Assembly (NCBI GenBank): GCA_947177775.1
Contig: CAMWVS010000032.1
Span: 1 to 35,702, forward strand
Length of the DNA: 35,702 nucleotides
Direction: 5' to 3'
Source: an uncultured Prevotella sp.
GTDB lineage: Bacteria; Bacteroidota; Bacteroidia; Bacteroidales; Bacteroidaceae
Positions within the stretch are counted from its first letter, which is position 1. Each line of letters starts with the position of its first letter. The translations under genes and the position numbers were made by a program. Positions 18,550 through 26,268 of the stretch are shown here, in pieces. The notes beneath the pieces are model-generated. The model saw only the letters and a program-made list of their open reading frames with translations, was not told the origin of the DNA and ran no database searches.

Positions 18550-19740
18550 ATGAAGACAATGAGAATAATAACGGCCGTCGTATTGGCCATGACCGTAGTA
18601 ATGCTGAATTCCTGCCGCACGGACGATGAAGACATAGTCGGGTCGCAGGAGGAAAAGGTGCCGTCCGGCGGCGTTGTTGTCCCGCCGGCGGATGGACGCG
18701 ATCCGATTGTGGGTTTCTTCTTGCTCAATGAGGGGAATATGGGTTCGAACAAATGTACGCTCGACTATTTCGATGCGACTACGGGCACTTATGTCCGCAA
18801 CATCTACGGAGAAGCCAATCCTGGAGTGGTTAAGGAACTTGGGGATGTCGGCAATGACATACAGGTTTATGACGGTAAGCTGTGGGCTGTCATAAACTGT
18901 TCCCACTTCGTTGAGGTTATGGATGTTGAGACGGCCAGACACATAAAGCAGATAAGCATTCCGAACTGCCGTTACATCACTTTCAGCGGTGATTATGCCT
19001 ACGTAAGCAGCTATGCCGGACCGGTGCAGATTGATCCAAATGCGCGTTTAGGCTACGTTGCCAAGATTGACATCCGGACATTGGAGGTTGTAGCGGAATG
19101 TACTGTCGGCTATCAGCCGGAAGAGATGGTTGTCTCGGACGGACGGCTCTACGTGGCCAATTCCGGCGGTTACCGTGTTCCGGACTATGACCGGACGGTC
19201 TCTGTCATAGACCTTGCAACGTTCAAGGTAATCAACACCATTGACGTCGCAGTGAACATCTACCGTATGGAGCAGGACAGCGACGGTTTTATCTGGGTTT
19301 CCTCCCGAGGCGACTACTACGGAACTCCATCGAATACATTCGTCATCGACCCGCATACGGACAAGGTCTGTGCGGAGCTGGATGTGTCCAATTCGGGTAT
19401 GACAATCTGTGGTGACTCGCTGTATATATATGGTACGGAGTTCAGCTATCTGACCGGTGAGACCAAGGTCACATACGCTATCGTCGATACGAAGACGCGT
19501 CAGTTGCTCACGCGCAATTTTATCACTGACGGCACTGAGCGGCGGATAACCATGCCATACGGCCTTGCCGTCAATCCCGACACGAAGGAAATCTATATTA
19601 CTGACGCGGGCGACTATGTGTCGCCGGGCGCTCTCTACTGCTTCTCTCATGATGGAAAATACCAATGGGACGTACGTACGGGCGATATTCCGGCGCATAT
19701 TGCATTTACGAGTGTGCCCTTCAACTATTCCGGAAAATAA
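18550..19740 (+). CDS. btuG: BtuG-like surface lipoprotein, YncE-type beta-propeller
   Basis: The 396-residue protein has a lipoprotein signal with lipobox LNSC (Cys22). The acidic run that follows (CRTDDEDIV) fits the Bacteroidota surface-export signal. The rest has repeated blade motifs typical of YncE-like propellers (DIQVYDGKLWAVIN, EVMDVETARHIKQISIPN, LGYVAKIDIRTLEVVAE, VSVIDLATFKVINTIDV, GLAVNPDTKEIYITD). In Bacteroides, BtuG of this architecture binds cobalamin at the cell surface and works with BtuB; I infer the same here from architecture and position 23 bp after btuB. The stop is followed by a tandem repeat and a strong terminator. Confidence 0.85.
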   Translation: MKTMRIITAVVLAMTVVMLNSCRTDDEDIVGSQEEKVPSGGVVVPPADGRDPIVGFFLLNEGNMGSNKCTLDYFDATTGTYVRNIYGEANPGVVKELGDVGNDIQVYDGKLWAVINCSHFVEVMDVETARHIKQISIPNCRYITFSGDYAYVSSYAGPVQIDPNARLGYVAKIDIRTLEVVAECTVGYQPEEMVVSDGRLYVANSGGYRVPDYDRTVSVIDLATFKVINTIDVAVNIYRMEQDSDGFIWVSSRGDYYGTPSNTFVIDPHTDKVCAELDVSNSGMTICGDSLYIYGTEFSYLTGETKVTYAIVDTKTRQLLTRNFITDGTERRITMPYGLAVNPDTKEIYITDAGDYVSPGALYCFSHDGKYQWDVRTGDIPAHIAFTSVPFNYSGK

Positions 19741-19776
19741 GAAATCCGGAAAACGGGAAATCCGGAAAACGGGAAT
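19741..19776. repeat. Short tandem repeat after btuG
   Basis: The unit aaatccggaaaacggg occurs twice in a row (about 19742-19773), and its tccggaaaa core also closes the btuG reading frame. Confidence 0.6.
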
Positions 19777-19821
19777 AAAGCCGCCTTCTTGCATGTCACG
19801 TATGCGAATAGGCGGCTTTTT
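19777..19821 (+). terminator. Terminator of the btuB-btuG operon
   Basis: AAAGCCGCC (19777-19785) pairs with GGCGGCTTT (19811-19819) followed by T's. GCAT/ATGC extends the stem inside the loop. Confidence 0.85.
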
Positions 19822-19846
19822 CATTCGCTTAATCAGATTTTTCCAC

Positions 19847-19854
19847 TATCTTTG
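19847..19854 (+). promoter_or_regulatory. -7 element of the pseudouridine synthase gene
   Basis: TAtcTTTG followed by CA, 28 bp upstream of the ATG at 19883. The -33 box is weak (TTCG). Confidence 0.55.
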
Positions 19855-19882
19855 CACCCGGATTTGAACAAAAGAAAAGATT

Positions 19883-20779
19883 ATGAGATACAATACAGGA
19901 CATGGCCAGGAAGGCGATTATGACCATCTTATGGTCAGGGAAAGCGCTCCGCTGCTGGAGTTTCTTCTTAACAACGTCAAGGATAGCCGGTCGAAAATAA
20001 AGGCCACGCTTCAGGGCCGTGGTATCAAGGTGAATGGAAAATGCGTAACGCAGTTTGACTTTCAGCTCACACCAGGCATGAAAGTGTCTGTCAGCAAGAC
20101 CAAGAGAAATCAGCGCGGTTTCAAGAGCCGCTATGTGAAGATTGTCTATGAAGACCGTTGGCTGATCGTTGTTGAAAAGAATATCGGCATACTTTCCATG
20201 GCTGCCGGCCATTCATCGCTTAATGTCAAGAGCGTTCTTGACGACTATTTCCATAAATCGCGTCAGAAGTGCAGGGCGCACGTCGTCCATCGTCTGGACC
20301 GCGACACGAGCGGACTGATGGTCTATGCCAAGGACATTGAAACGGAACAGATTTTCGAACACAACTGGCATGACATCGTTTATGACCGCCGCTATGTTGC
20401 AGTGGTGAGCGGAGAAATGGAACAGGAAGGTGGAACCGTGGCCAACTGGCTGAAGGACAACAAGGCGTACATAACCTATTCGTCTCCGGTGGACAACGGC
20501 GGCAAGTATGCCGTGACGCATTTTCATGTCATGGCGCGCACCACAGACCATTCTCTTGTGGAGTTCAAGCTGGAGACGGGACGCAAGAACCAGATTCGCG
20601 TCCATACCGCCGACATGGATCATCCGGTTTGCGGAGATACTAAATACGGCAACGGCGACGACCCGCTCCATCGTCTTTGCCTTCATGCTTACATGCTCTG
20701 CTTTACCCATCCCGTTACCCGTGAGCGCATGGAGTTTGAGACTCCTGTGCCGACGGCGTTCCGCAGACTATTCAAATAA
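19883..20779 (+). CDS. RluA-family pseudouridine synthase
   Basis: The 298-residue enzyme isomerises uridine to pseudouridine in RNA, most likely ribosomal RNA. An N-terminal S4-like RNA-binding domain (about 24-72, FLLNNVKDSRSKIKATLQGR) is followed by the catalytic domain with HRLDRDTSGL (136-145, catalytic Asp139). Further motifs are RRYVAVVSG, the KNQIRVHTA motif and GDTKYG. The S4 plus catalytic layout fits RluD-like enzymes, but the target site cannot be read from sequence. Confidence 0.94.
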   Translation: MRYNTGHGQEGDYDHLMVRESAPLLEFLLNNVKDSRSKIKATLQGRGIKVNGKCVTQFDFQLTPGMKVSVSKTKRNQRGFKSRYVKIVYEDRWLIVVEKNIGILSMAAGHSSLNVKSVLDDYFHKSRQKCRAHVVHRLDRDTSGLMVYAKDIETEQIFEHNWHDIVYDRRYVAVVSGEMEQEGGTVANWLKDNKAYITYSSPVDNGGKYAVTHFHVMARTTDHSLVEFKLETGRKNQIRVHTADMDHPVCGDTKYGNGDDPLHRLCLHAYMLCFTHPVTRERMEFETPVPTAFRRLFK

Positions 20780-20789
20780 CATGCCAAAC

Positions 20790-20847
20790 CATGCCCGCAT
20801 GACGGTAGCCGCCTGAACAATTGCGGCCGCAAGTCCATGCGGGCATG
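20790..20847 (+). terminator. Hairpin after the pseudouridine synthase gene
   Basis: CATGCCCGCATG (20790-20801) pairs perfectly with CATGCGGGCATG (20836-20847). GCCGC/GCGGC can pair inside the loop. The T-rich sequence after it (atgttttc) is modest. Confidence 0.7.
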
Positions 20848-20883
20848 ATGTTTTCATACGGTTGAAACGATAATATTGGAATA

Positions 20884-21036
20884 ATGGAAAACTTCTGTTA
20901 TTACGCCATACTGCTGCTGATGATTATCATCGGCTTCATTCTTGTCAAGCGGTTGGCCGGATGTATCATCCGCACGATAGTCACGCTGATTCTTATCGGT
21001 GTGCTGGTCGTTCTTTATTACACGTATTTCAGATGA
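20884..21036 (+). CDS. Small two-helix membrane protein
   Basis: A 50-residue protein starting MENFCYYAILLLMIIIG. Two hydrophobic segments (about 7-21 and 28-46) are separated by a short basic turn (VKRLAG), ending YYTYFR. It is probably an inner-membrane microprotein of unknown function. Its last codons overlap the 3' end of convergent menA by 8 bp. The composition (all-hydrophobic helices with a basic loop) argues against chance, but no homologue was checked. Confidence 0.6.
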   Translation: MENFCYYAILLLMIIIGFILVKRLAGCIIRTIVTLILIGVLVVLYYTYFR

Positions 21037-21940
21037 CGAGCAGGCCTATGGCTACGGCCAAGCCGTAGATGAACATGTTGCGTGCAGTCTCTCCGAGGCA
21101 GATGTTCAGCTCCCGTCCGCTGTCAATGCGCACCATCTTCAGATAGGTGAATGTGTGCATGACGAGATAGACCAGAGGCAGAACGAAAGCCAGCGGATGG
21201 CCTTCCGCAACGAAAACGATGCCGAGAAGACATGCCGTGACACCCGTTCCGAGATAGGCATAACGTCCTGTCTGTGCGCCAAAGCGTACGACGATGGTCC
21301 GTTTTCCGGCCTCGCGGTCAGTATCGCGGTCGCGGTAGTTGTTGACGATGAGCAGTCCGTCAGTGACAAAGCCGCAGGCCATGGACGCCGTGAAGACCTG
21401 CCACGTGAACGTGTGAAGCTGTATATAATAGGTAATGCATACAGGAACGATGCCGAAAAATACGATGACGAGAACGTCGCCCAGGCCCTTTTGGGCTAGA
21501 TGGGTGGTGTAGAGGAAGCAGAACACGACGCACACGGCTCCGACCAGAATCATTTCCAGGCCGCCGTAGAGCACGAGGGGCAGTCCGCAGACGCAGGCCA
21601 GACATGTTGTCAGGGCAATGACCCGTTTCATGGAGTCCATCCGTACCCATCCCTGAGAGCAGGCGCGGCGCGGACCGAGACGTGTCTCCACGTCGTCAGT
21701 ACCGTTGAGACAGTCGAAGAAGTCGTTGATGAAGTTGGCGTCAATCTGCATGATGAAAGCGAAAAGGAGGCACAAGGCTGCCGCGGTCCAGCTGAAAACA
21801 TCGTCGGCGTACATCTTTGCGTCGGTATAGGCCAGCGCAAGTCCTATCATCACGGGCACGGCGGCTCCCGTCAGTGTCTTTGGTCGTGCGGCGAGCATCC
21901 ACGCCCGCGGCGAATCAATCCGTATATTGCTCTCTTTCAT
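21029..21940 (-). CDS. menA: 1,4-dihydroxy-2-naphthoate polyprenyltransferase
   Basis: MenA attaches the polyprenyl tail in menaquinone synthesis, in the inner membrane. The 303-residue protein has about eight to nine hydrophobic helices and both Asp-rich motifs of UbiA-type prenyltransferases: NDFFDCLNGTDD (72-83) and NNYRDRDTDREAGKRT (about 197-212). The N-terminal ARPKTLTGAAVPV is also typical. It is transcribed divergently from the HD gene, with overlapping promoters. Confidence 0.96.
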   Translation of the reverse strand: MKESNIRIDSPRAWMLAARPKTLTGAAVPVMIGLALAYTDAKMYADDVFSWTAAALCLLFAFIMQIDANFINDFFDCLNGTDDVETRLGPRRACSQGWVRMDSMKRVIALTTCLACVCGLPLVLYGGLEMILVGAVCVVFCFLYTTHLAQKGLGDVLVIVFFGIVPVCITYYIQLHTFTWQVFTASMACGFVTDGLLIVNNYRDRDTDREAGKRTIVVRFGAQTGRYAYLGTGVTACLLGIVFVAEGHPLAFVLPLVYLVMHTFTYLKMVRIDSGRELNICLGETARNMFIYGLAVAIGLLVI

Positions 21941-21957
21941 TCTTTTTCGCTTTATTT

Positions 21958-21993
21958 ATTGCAAAAGTACGCATTATTCAGTATATTTGCAAA
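21958..21993. promoter_or_regulatory. Overlapping divergent promoters of menA and the HD gene
   Basis: For menA (minus): TTTG (21990-21993), 20 nt, TActTTTG (21962-21969). For the HD gene (plus): ATTG (21958-21961), 20 nt, TAtaTTTG (21982-21989). Each -7 box abuts the other promoter's -33 box, so the two polymerase footprints cannot be occupied together. Confidence 0.7.
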
Positions 21994-22012
21994 AATATTA
22001 ATCTATTTTATA

Positions 22013-22654
22013 ATGATAAGCAATACAGCAAGCCTTGACCTGGTTGAGTTTATAGAGACCAGCATACTCCCGAAGTATTCCGAATTTGACAAAGCGCACG
22101 ACCTCACTCATGTCACGAGGGTCATACGTCGCTCTCTCGACCTTGTTCGTACGACGGGAGCCGACATAAACATGGTCTATGCTATAGCCGCTTATCATGA
22201 CATAGGTATGTCCGGGCCGCGCGCCGTCCACCACATAACCGGCGGGCAGATACTTGCCCGCGATGCCCGTCTGAAGCGATGGTTCTCCCCTGAGCAGATA
22301 AAGATTATGAAAGAAGCCGTCGAAGACCACCGCGCCTCGGCTTCCCACGCGCCCCGCAGCATCTACGGGAAAATCGTGGCGGAAGCAGACCGCGACCTCG
22401 AACCGTCAACGGTCTTCCGCCGAACGGTCCAGTATGGACTGGCGAATTATCCTGATCTGGACCGCGAGAAGCAGTGGCAGCGGTTCCGTGAGCATCTCGA
22501 CAACAAGTATTCCGTTCATGGATATATCCGACTTTGGATTCCCGGCTCGGATAACGAGCGCAATCTCGCCGAGTTGCGAGACCTCATCGTGAATCCGCAG
22601 GAACTGCGCCGGATATTCGACACAATCTTTGAGGAGGAAGATAAAAGAAGATAA
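22013..22654 (+). CDS. HD-domain phosphohydrolase
   Basis: A 213-residue soluble protein of the HD superfamily (metal-dependent phosphohydrolases acting on nucleotides or phosphates). The motifs are His33, the HD doublet HDIG (62-65), HHITGG and DHR further on, and Asp126. The substrate is unknown. I chose the ATG at 22013 rather than an upstream in-frame start, because the frame upstream covers menA in antisense and the promoter at 21982-21989 lies just ahead of 22013. The last codons (EEEDKRR) are made from the gataaaagaa-type repeats that precede the terminator. Confidence 0.88.
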   Translation: MISNTASLDLVEFIETSILPKYSEFDKAHDLTHVTRVIRRSLDLVRTTGADINMVYAIAAYHDIGMSGPRAVHHITGGQILARDARLKRWFSPEQIKIMKEAVEDHRASASHAPRSIYGKIVAEADRDLEPSTVFRRTVQYGLANYPDLDREKQWQRFREHLDNKYSVHGYIRLWIPGSDNERNLAELRDLIVNPQELRRIFDTIFEEEDKRR

Positions 22655-22664
22655 AAGAAGATAG

Positions 22665-22739
22665 AGGGATATAAAAGAAGATAGAGGACAAATGTTTTAG
22701 TACCTAAGACATTTGTCCTCTATCTTCTTTTATATCCCT
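22665..22739. terminator. Very long bidirectional terminator hairpin
   Basis: A 31-bp perfect stem: arm 22665-22695 (starts AGGGATATAAAAG) and arm 22709-22739 (ends CTTTTATATCCCT). The loop can pair further (TTAG/CTAA), leaving a 3-nt tip. It lies between the convergent HD gene and porin gene and is flanked on the left by gataaaagaa-type tandem repeats. Confidence 0.9.
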
Positions 22740-22751
22740 TTTATAATGTAT

Positions 22752-25115
22752 TCAGTTGAAGAAATTCCACGAAAGTCCGAAACGCAGGATTTGTCCGTTC
22801 TGCGGATAGTGGGGCGCAAGGAAATACATGGAGTTTCCGTTGCCGGCGTTGATATGGCTGTACATGATGAAGAAGCGGGTGTGCTTGAGATGCATGTTGG
22901 CGTAGATGTCCACGAAAGGATAGCCGCCCAGCTTCACCTTGCTCTCCGCATTCTGCTGCACGGCGAACTGATTGAGCTGTGGGCAGTAGTCAGGCGCGAA
23001 ATAGCTGGTGAAGAAATATGCGTCGCCGCCCAGCTCGACAGCCAGCTCGTTTACAATCTTGAACTTTATGTACAGGTTGGTGAAGAGATTCAGGGCCGGT
23101 ACCGGCAGGACCTCCTCACGGCTTGAATTCTGATACGTGACTATGTTCTCCCAGTTCAGTATGCCGAGCCGGAAATTCTGCATGAGCTGTGCCGTGAGCA
23201 GATTGATGTTTCCGCCGCACTGATTGACGCCGGCCGTCATGTTTGTTCGTCCCGTCGTCGTGGCGTCATAGCTCATTCCGAAATACGTATAGTTTTGAAT
23301 TTCCTCGATGGCCACGCGCAGCTTGGTCTTCGTCTTGCGGTAGGAGAAGAGACCTTCAACACGTGTGCGCGTTTCCTTGCTGAGGTTCTCGCGGTCCCAC
23401 CACAGATGCTTGGAGTGGTAGTGACGCTGATAGAACGTCGGGTTGAGGCGGTAGAAGTATGCCTTTGCCGCCAGCGTGACGGTGTCGCCGAAGAGAGGGA
23501 AATTGAGATCTGTGCTGAAATCAATCTTCAGTTGACCTATGTCCTCGCCGGCGAGCCATGTCTCCGCCGCCAGATTATAGTGGAGCGTGCGTCCCTGTGT
23601 CTTGCTGATCTGACCGCCGACGCTGACCGAATGTTCGTTCCTGCGGGCCATCGTGGCCATCAGTCCGTTTGAGCCGGCCATGATTTCCGGCAGCTCAAAG
23701 CGTCTCAGCTCGTGACTGGCAAAGACTTTCAGTCCCGCTTTGGCATATTTGTTGAATCCCTCCAATAACGCAATTCCGAGCGTGTTGCGCAGCGAAGTCA
23801 TCTTTGTCTGGTCGTAGATGGAGTCTCCGGGGTAAGTCCACTCCGGGTTATACTTATAGAACGTGTCCGCATAGTAGTTGTCCGGCGTCTCGTATGCCTG
23901 ATAGATGCGGTTGTACGTGTTGTAGTCGAGCGTGTGGATGAAGCTCGTCACCGGCACAAACTCCCTTTTCATCGTGGCGTCAATGCTGTCCTGACGTGCC
24001 TTCTCGGCCATCAGACTGTCCATCTTTGCCTGCGATTCTACGCTGACGCGTGTCGTGTCGACGGGTTCTTTCAGTCCCAGATCAGCCTCGTCGCCTGCTA
24101 TGCGTGCTCCCTCAGGGCGTCCAGTCGGAGCCTTTCCGTCGGCAATTTTCGCTCCCTCCGGACGTCCCGTAGTGGCAGAAGTTCTTTCTTCTTTCTGCGC
24201 CTCACGCTCGTCTTTCTCTCTCTTTGACTCCTCGGCGAATTTTCGTGCCTTGATTTCCTCATCGGTCATCTTGACCATTCGATAGAAGCCGAGGTTGTAG
24301 CGGTGGGTGAAAAAAAGGTGGGTATTGTCGTTTCGGTTCCAGTTCTGGCTGAGAACAGTTGGAATTTCGTTTTCGCTGAACTGGTCGTCGAACGTCTCGG
24401 GATGTGTGATATAGTTGTCGTCGGTGATACCTCCGTTTTCCGCCACCTTCTGATGATACTTGGAGAATATGGCGTGCATGTTGTAGCGGTCGCCGAGATA
24501 TGAGGCATAGAGCGTCCCGCTGAAGTGGGACGCACTCTGATTGCTGTAGTATCCGCGGGCATAGGCGTAGTTGAGGTCGAAGCCGAAGCCCAGCCTCTTT
24601 CCAGCGTTCACGGCAAATTTTGCGTCGATGTGGTCCTCACCGTTGGTCTTGTTGCCGCAGTTGTCATACGTGATGTTGGTCAGTGGTGACAGCGTGTTGG
24701 TGAAATGGAACCGGTCGGGCTGGCGGATCATCCAGCTGTAGGGCTGTGTGAAGATGAACTGTTCCGTCAGCGGACGGTCTATGACGATGCGGCTTTCGCG
24801 TGCCGTATAGTTGTTTCCGGTGGTGTTGTATTCGCCGTGGAGTCCCGTGTTGAACAGTGTGTTCATGAACAGGTGGGACGTTGTGTCCGGTTCGGCCGGT
24901 GTGATGTCGCCGAAGCGTCGGTCCACGGTCCATACATACAGACCCTTCGGAACTTCCTTTGTCGCTGTCGTATCGTTGTTGTGCTTATTGAAGTTCCTGT
25001 TGGTGTTGCTGTCCATTTCCGGCATCATGCCGTCGGTGTCCATCGGATTGAGTATCTGCGCGCTGGCGGCCGTGGCGAGCATCACCATCAGGAAGACTGT
25101 GGCTATCTTATTCAT
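22752..25115 (-). CDS. Putative outer-membrane porin (Porin_10-like)
   Basis: The 787-residue protein has a signal peptide (MNKIATVFLMVMLATAASA). A beta-barrel body of alternating aromatic and polar strands runs to a C-terminal strand ending in Phe-Phe-Asn (FGLSWNFFN), as expected for outer-membrane insertion. It matches the Bacteroidota 'putative porin' type. A charged insert (about 285-385), rich in Lys, Glu and Arg, holds a 15-residue tandem repeat beginning TGRPEGA (316-330 and 331-345). The insert is probably a periplasmic or surface loop. Its start abuts the stop of the upstream small membrane protein gene. Confidence 0.88.
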   Translation of the reverse strand: MNKIATVFLMVMLATAASAQILNPMDTDGMMPEMDSNTNRNFNKHNNDTTATKEVPKGLYVWTVDRRFGDITPAEPDTTSHLFMNTLFNTGLHGEYNTTGNNYTARESRIVIDRPLTEQFIFTQPYSWMIRQPDRFHFTNTLSPLTNITYDNCGNKTNGEDHIDAKFAVNAGKRLGFGFDLNYAYARGYYSNQSASHFSGTLYASYLGDRYNMHAIFSKYHQKVAENGGITDDNYITHPETFDDQFSENEIPTVLSQNWNRNDNTHLFFTHRYNLGFYRMVKMTDEEIKARKFAEESKREKDEREAQKEERTSATTGRPEGAKIADGKAPTGRPEGARIAGDEADLGLKEPVDTTRVSVESQAKMDSLMAEKARQDSIDATMKREFVPVTSFIHTLDYNTYNRIYQAYETPDNYYADTFYKYNPEWTYPGDSIYDQTKMTSLRNTLGIALLEGFNKYAKAGLKVFASHELRRFELPEIMAGSNGLMATMARRNEHSVSVGGQISKTQGRTLHYNLAAETWLAGEDIGQLKIDFSTDLNFPLFGDTVTLAAKAYFYRLNPTFYQRHYHSKHLWWDRENLSKETRTRVEGLFSYRKTKTKLRVAIEEIQNYTYFGMSYDATTTGRTNMTAGVNQCGGNINLLTAQLMQNFRLGILNWENIVTYQNSSREEVLPVPALNLFTNLYIKFKIVNELAVELGGDAYFFTSYFAPDYCPQLNQFAVQQNAESKVKLGGYPFVDIYANMHLKHTRFFIMYSHINAGNGNSMYFLAPHYPQNGQILRFGLSWNFFN

Positions 25116-25349
25116 CTATCGGTTGAGAAATCTGATTGCTGATTCGGCAAACTTAACTACCATTGCGCACATGACGATGATGATTCCCGTCTGTTTGTCG
25201 GCATAAAGATAGCATATAACTCCGGCCACGGCGCCAATCATGAAGATGATGTTCAGGATGTTGCGCAATATGAACAGGATGCCGTTGTCTGGCTTGCTGT
25301 GCCTGCGTTCCGGGCGTCTCAGCGTACTTTGGTATTCTTCCTGTGGCAT
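25116..25349 (-). CDS. Small membrane protein
   Basis: The 77-residue protein has a basic N-terminus (LRRPERRHSKPD) and two hydrophobic stretches (about 24-45 and 50-66: ILFILRNILNIIFMIGAVAG, TGIIIVMCAMVVKF), so it is an inner-membrane protein with two helices. Its stop codon directly precedes the porin ATG, which suggests translational coupling. I know no function. Confidence 0.75.
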   Translation of the reverse strand: MPQEEYQSTLRRPERRHSKPDNGILFILRNILNIIFMIGAVAGVICYLYADKQTGIIIVMCAMVVKFAESAIRFLNR

Positions 25350-25355
25350 GGCGGT

Positions 25356-25949
25356 TTATTTCAGAAGGTTGGTGAATTTGTCAAACAGATAGTCTTTACG
25401 GTCGATTGTCTTACGGCGGAATTTACCTGTCACTCTCGACAGTTTCTCCTTGCTCTTTTTCAGGCCGTATTCGTCCGTAATCCACTCCTCTGCCTTGAAT
25501 GTCTGCGGGTTGCGCTCCTCTTCATAGAGGTAGTGTATGCGTGTCATCTTGACGTTGGCCTTTCCGTCCTCACAGGTCACAACGAGATTGTAGAAAAGGC
25601 GCGTGCGGTCAAGAGCCAGCGCCGTGCTTTTGAACACGAGCCACTCCTGATATCCGGCGCAAATCTCGTTTTTTTCCGGATTGGCCGAGATAATGCGGCT
25701 TTGCTCGAACTGTCCCTCTTCTTTAGTCATGGCCTCCAGTTCGCGGAGCATCGTCTGATAGATTTCTCCGGCTTTCTTGCCCGGTGCGCTTATGTTGATT
25801 TCGAAAACAACTTTTCCGTCAACAACGGGCACTGCCCCGACGAGATATTTGCTGTCCGTATTGCTCTTCTCAACCGGTTTCTCCCATGAGTTCTGCGCCA
25901 TGACAATCATCGGCAGGCACATCAGTATCACAATAAAAATCTTCTTCAT
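25356..25949 (-). CDS. DUF4468-domain secreted protein
   Basis: The 197-residue protein has a signal peptide (MKKIFIVILMCLPMIVMAQN) and a body matching Bacteroidota DUF4468 proteins: PVVDGKVVFEINI, a tail helix (AGEIYQTMLRELEAMTKEE), the YQEWLVFKSTALALD core, and KMTRIHYLYEEER. The function is unknown; the fold is reported as TBP-like. It ends 6 bp before the small membrane protein gene (start 25349), so the three genes probably form one transcription unit ending with the porin. Confidence 0.88.
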   Translation of the reverse strand: MKKIFIVILMCLPMIVMAQNSWEKPVEKSNTDSKYLVGAVPVVDGKVVFEINISAPGKKAGEIYQTMLRELEAMTKEEGQFEQSRIISANPEKNEICAGYQEWLVFKSTALALDRTRLFYNLVVTCEDGKANVKMTRIHYLYEEERNPQTFKAEEWITDEYGLKKSKEKLSRVTGKFRRKTIDRKDYLFDKFTNLLK

Positions 25950-26187
25950 CGTTTCTTTGCTTGTTTTGATTTTCAGGCAAAGTTACAAAATATCTCATTA
26001 ATAATAACAATGTGCAGCACAGATTAACACACTTTTTGCTTTTCTCGGGGATGCTGGTGATGTTTCCATGGGGGTGGGGAGGAGTCGGAGCGGTAGCAAA
26101 GTGTAATTTCCGCATACAGTAGGTGGATGGTGTTGCAAAATCATGAAATTGCCCGGTTGCTGTCGGCAGCACTATGCAAAAACAAAA
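25950..26187. other. Non-coding gap upstream of the DUF4468 gene
   Basis: Apart from the -7 box at 25978-25985 I see no gene or clear structure here. Confidence 0.55.
25978..25985 (-). promoter_or_regulatory. Putative -7 element for the DUF4468-porin unit
   Basis: The minus strand reads TAacTTTG, 28 bp upstream of the ATG at 25949. An ATTG box lies 22 nt further on. Confidence 0.5.
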
Positions 26188-26223
26188 AAAACGAGCCCAA
26201 TCGCTAAAGAACAGGCTCGTTTT
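26188..26223 (-). terminator. Terminator of uvrB
   Basis: AAAACGAGCC (26188-26197) pairs with GGCTCGTTTT (26214-26223). On the minus strand, T's follow. It lies 46 bp after the uvrB stop. Confidence 0.85.
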
Positions 26224-26268
26224 TCTTGTATGTACTTTGTTCTTGTCTTCTGAAACAAGGATGGGCGC

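Noticed and set aside
21500..22012. N-terminal extension of the HD protein to an upstream start at 21500
   Set aside because: The extension covers menA in antisense and lies upstream of the likely promoter; the ATG at 22013 gives a normal HD protein.
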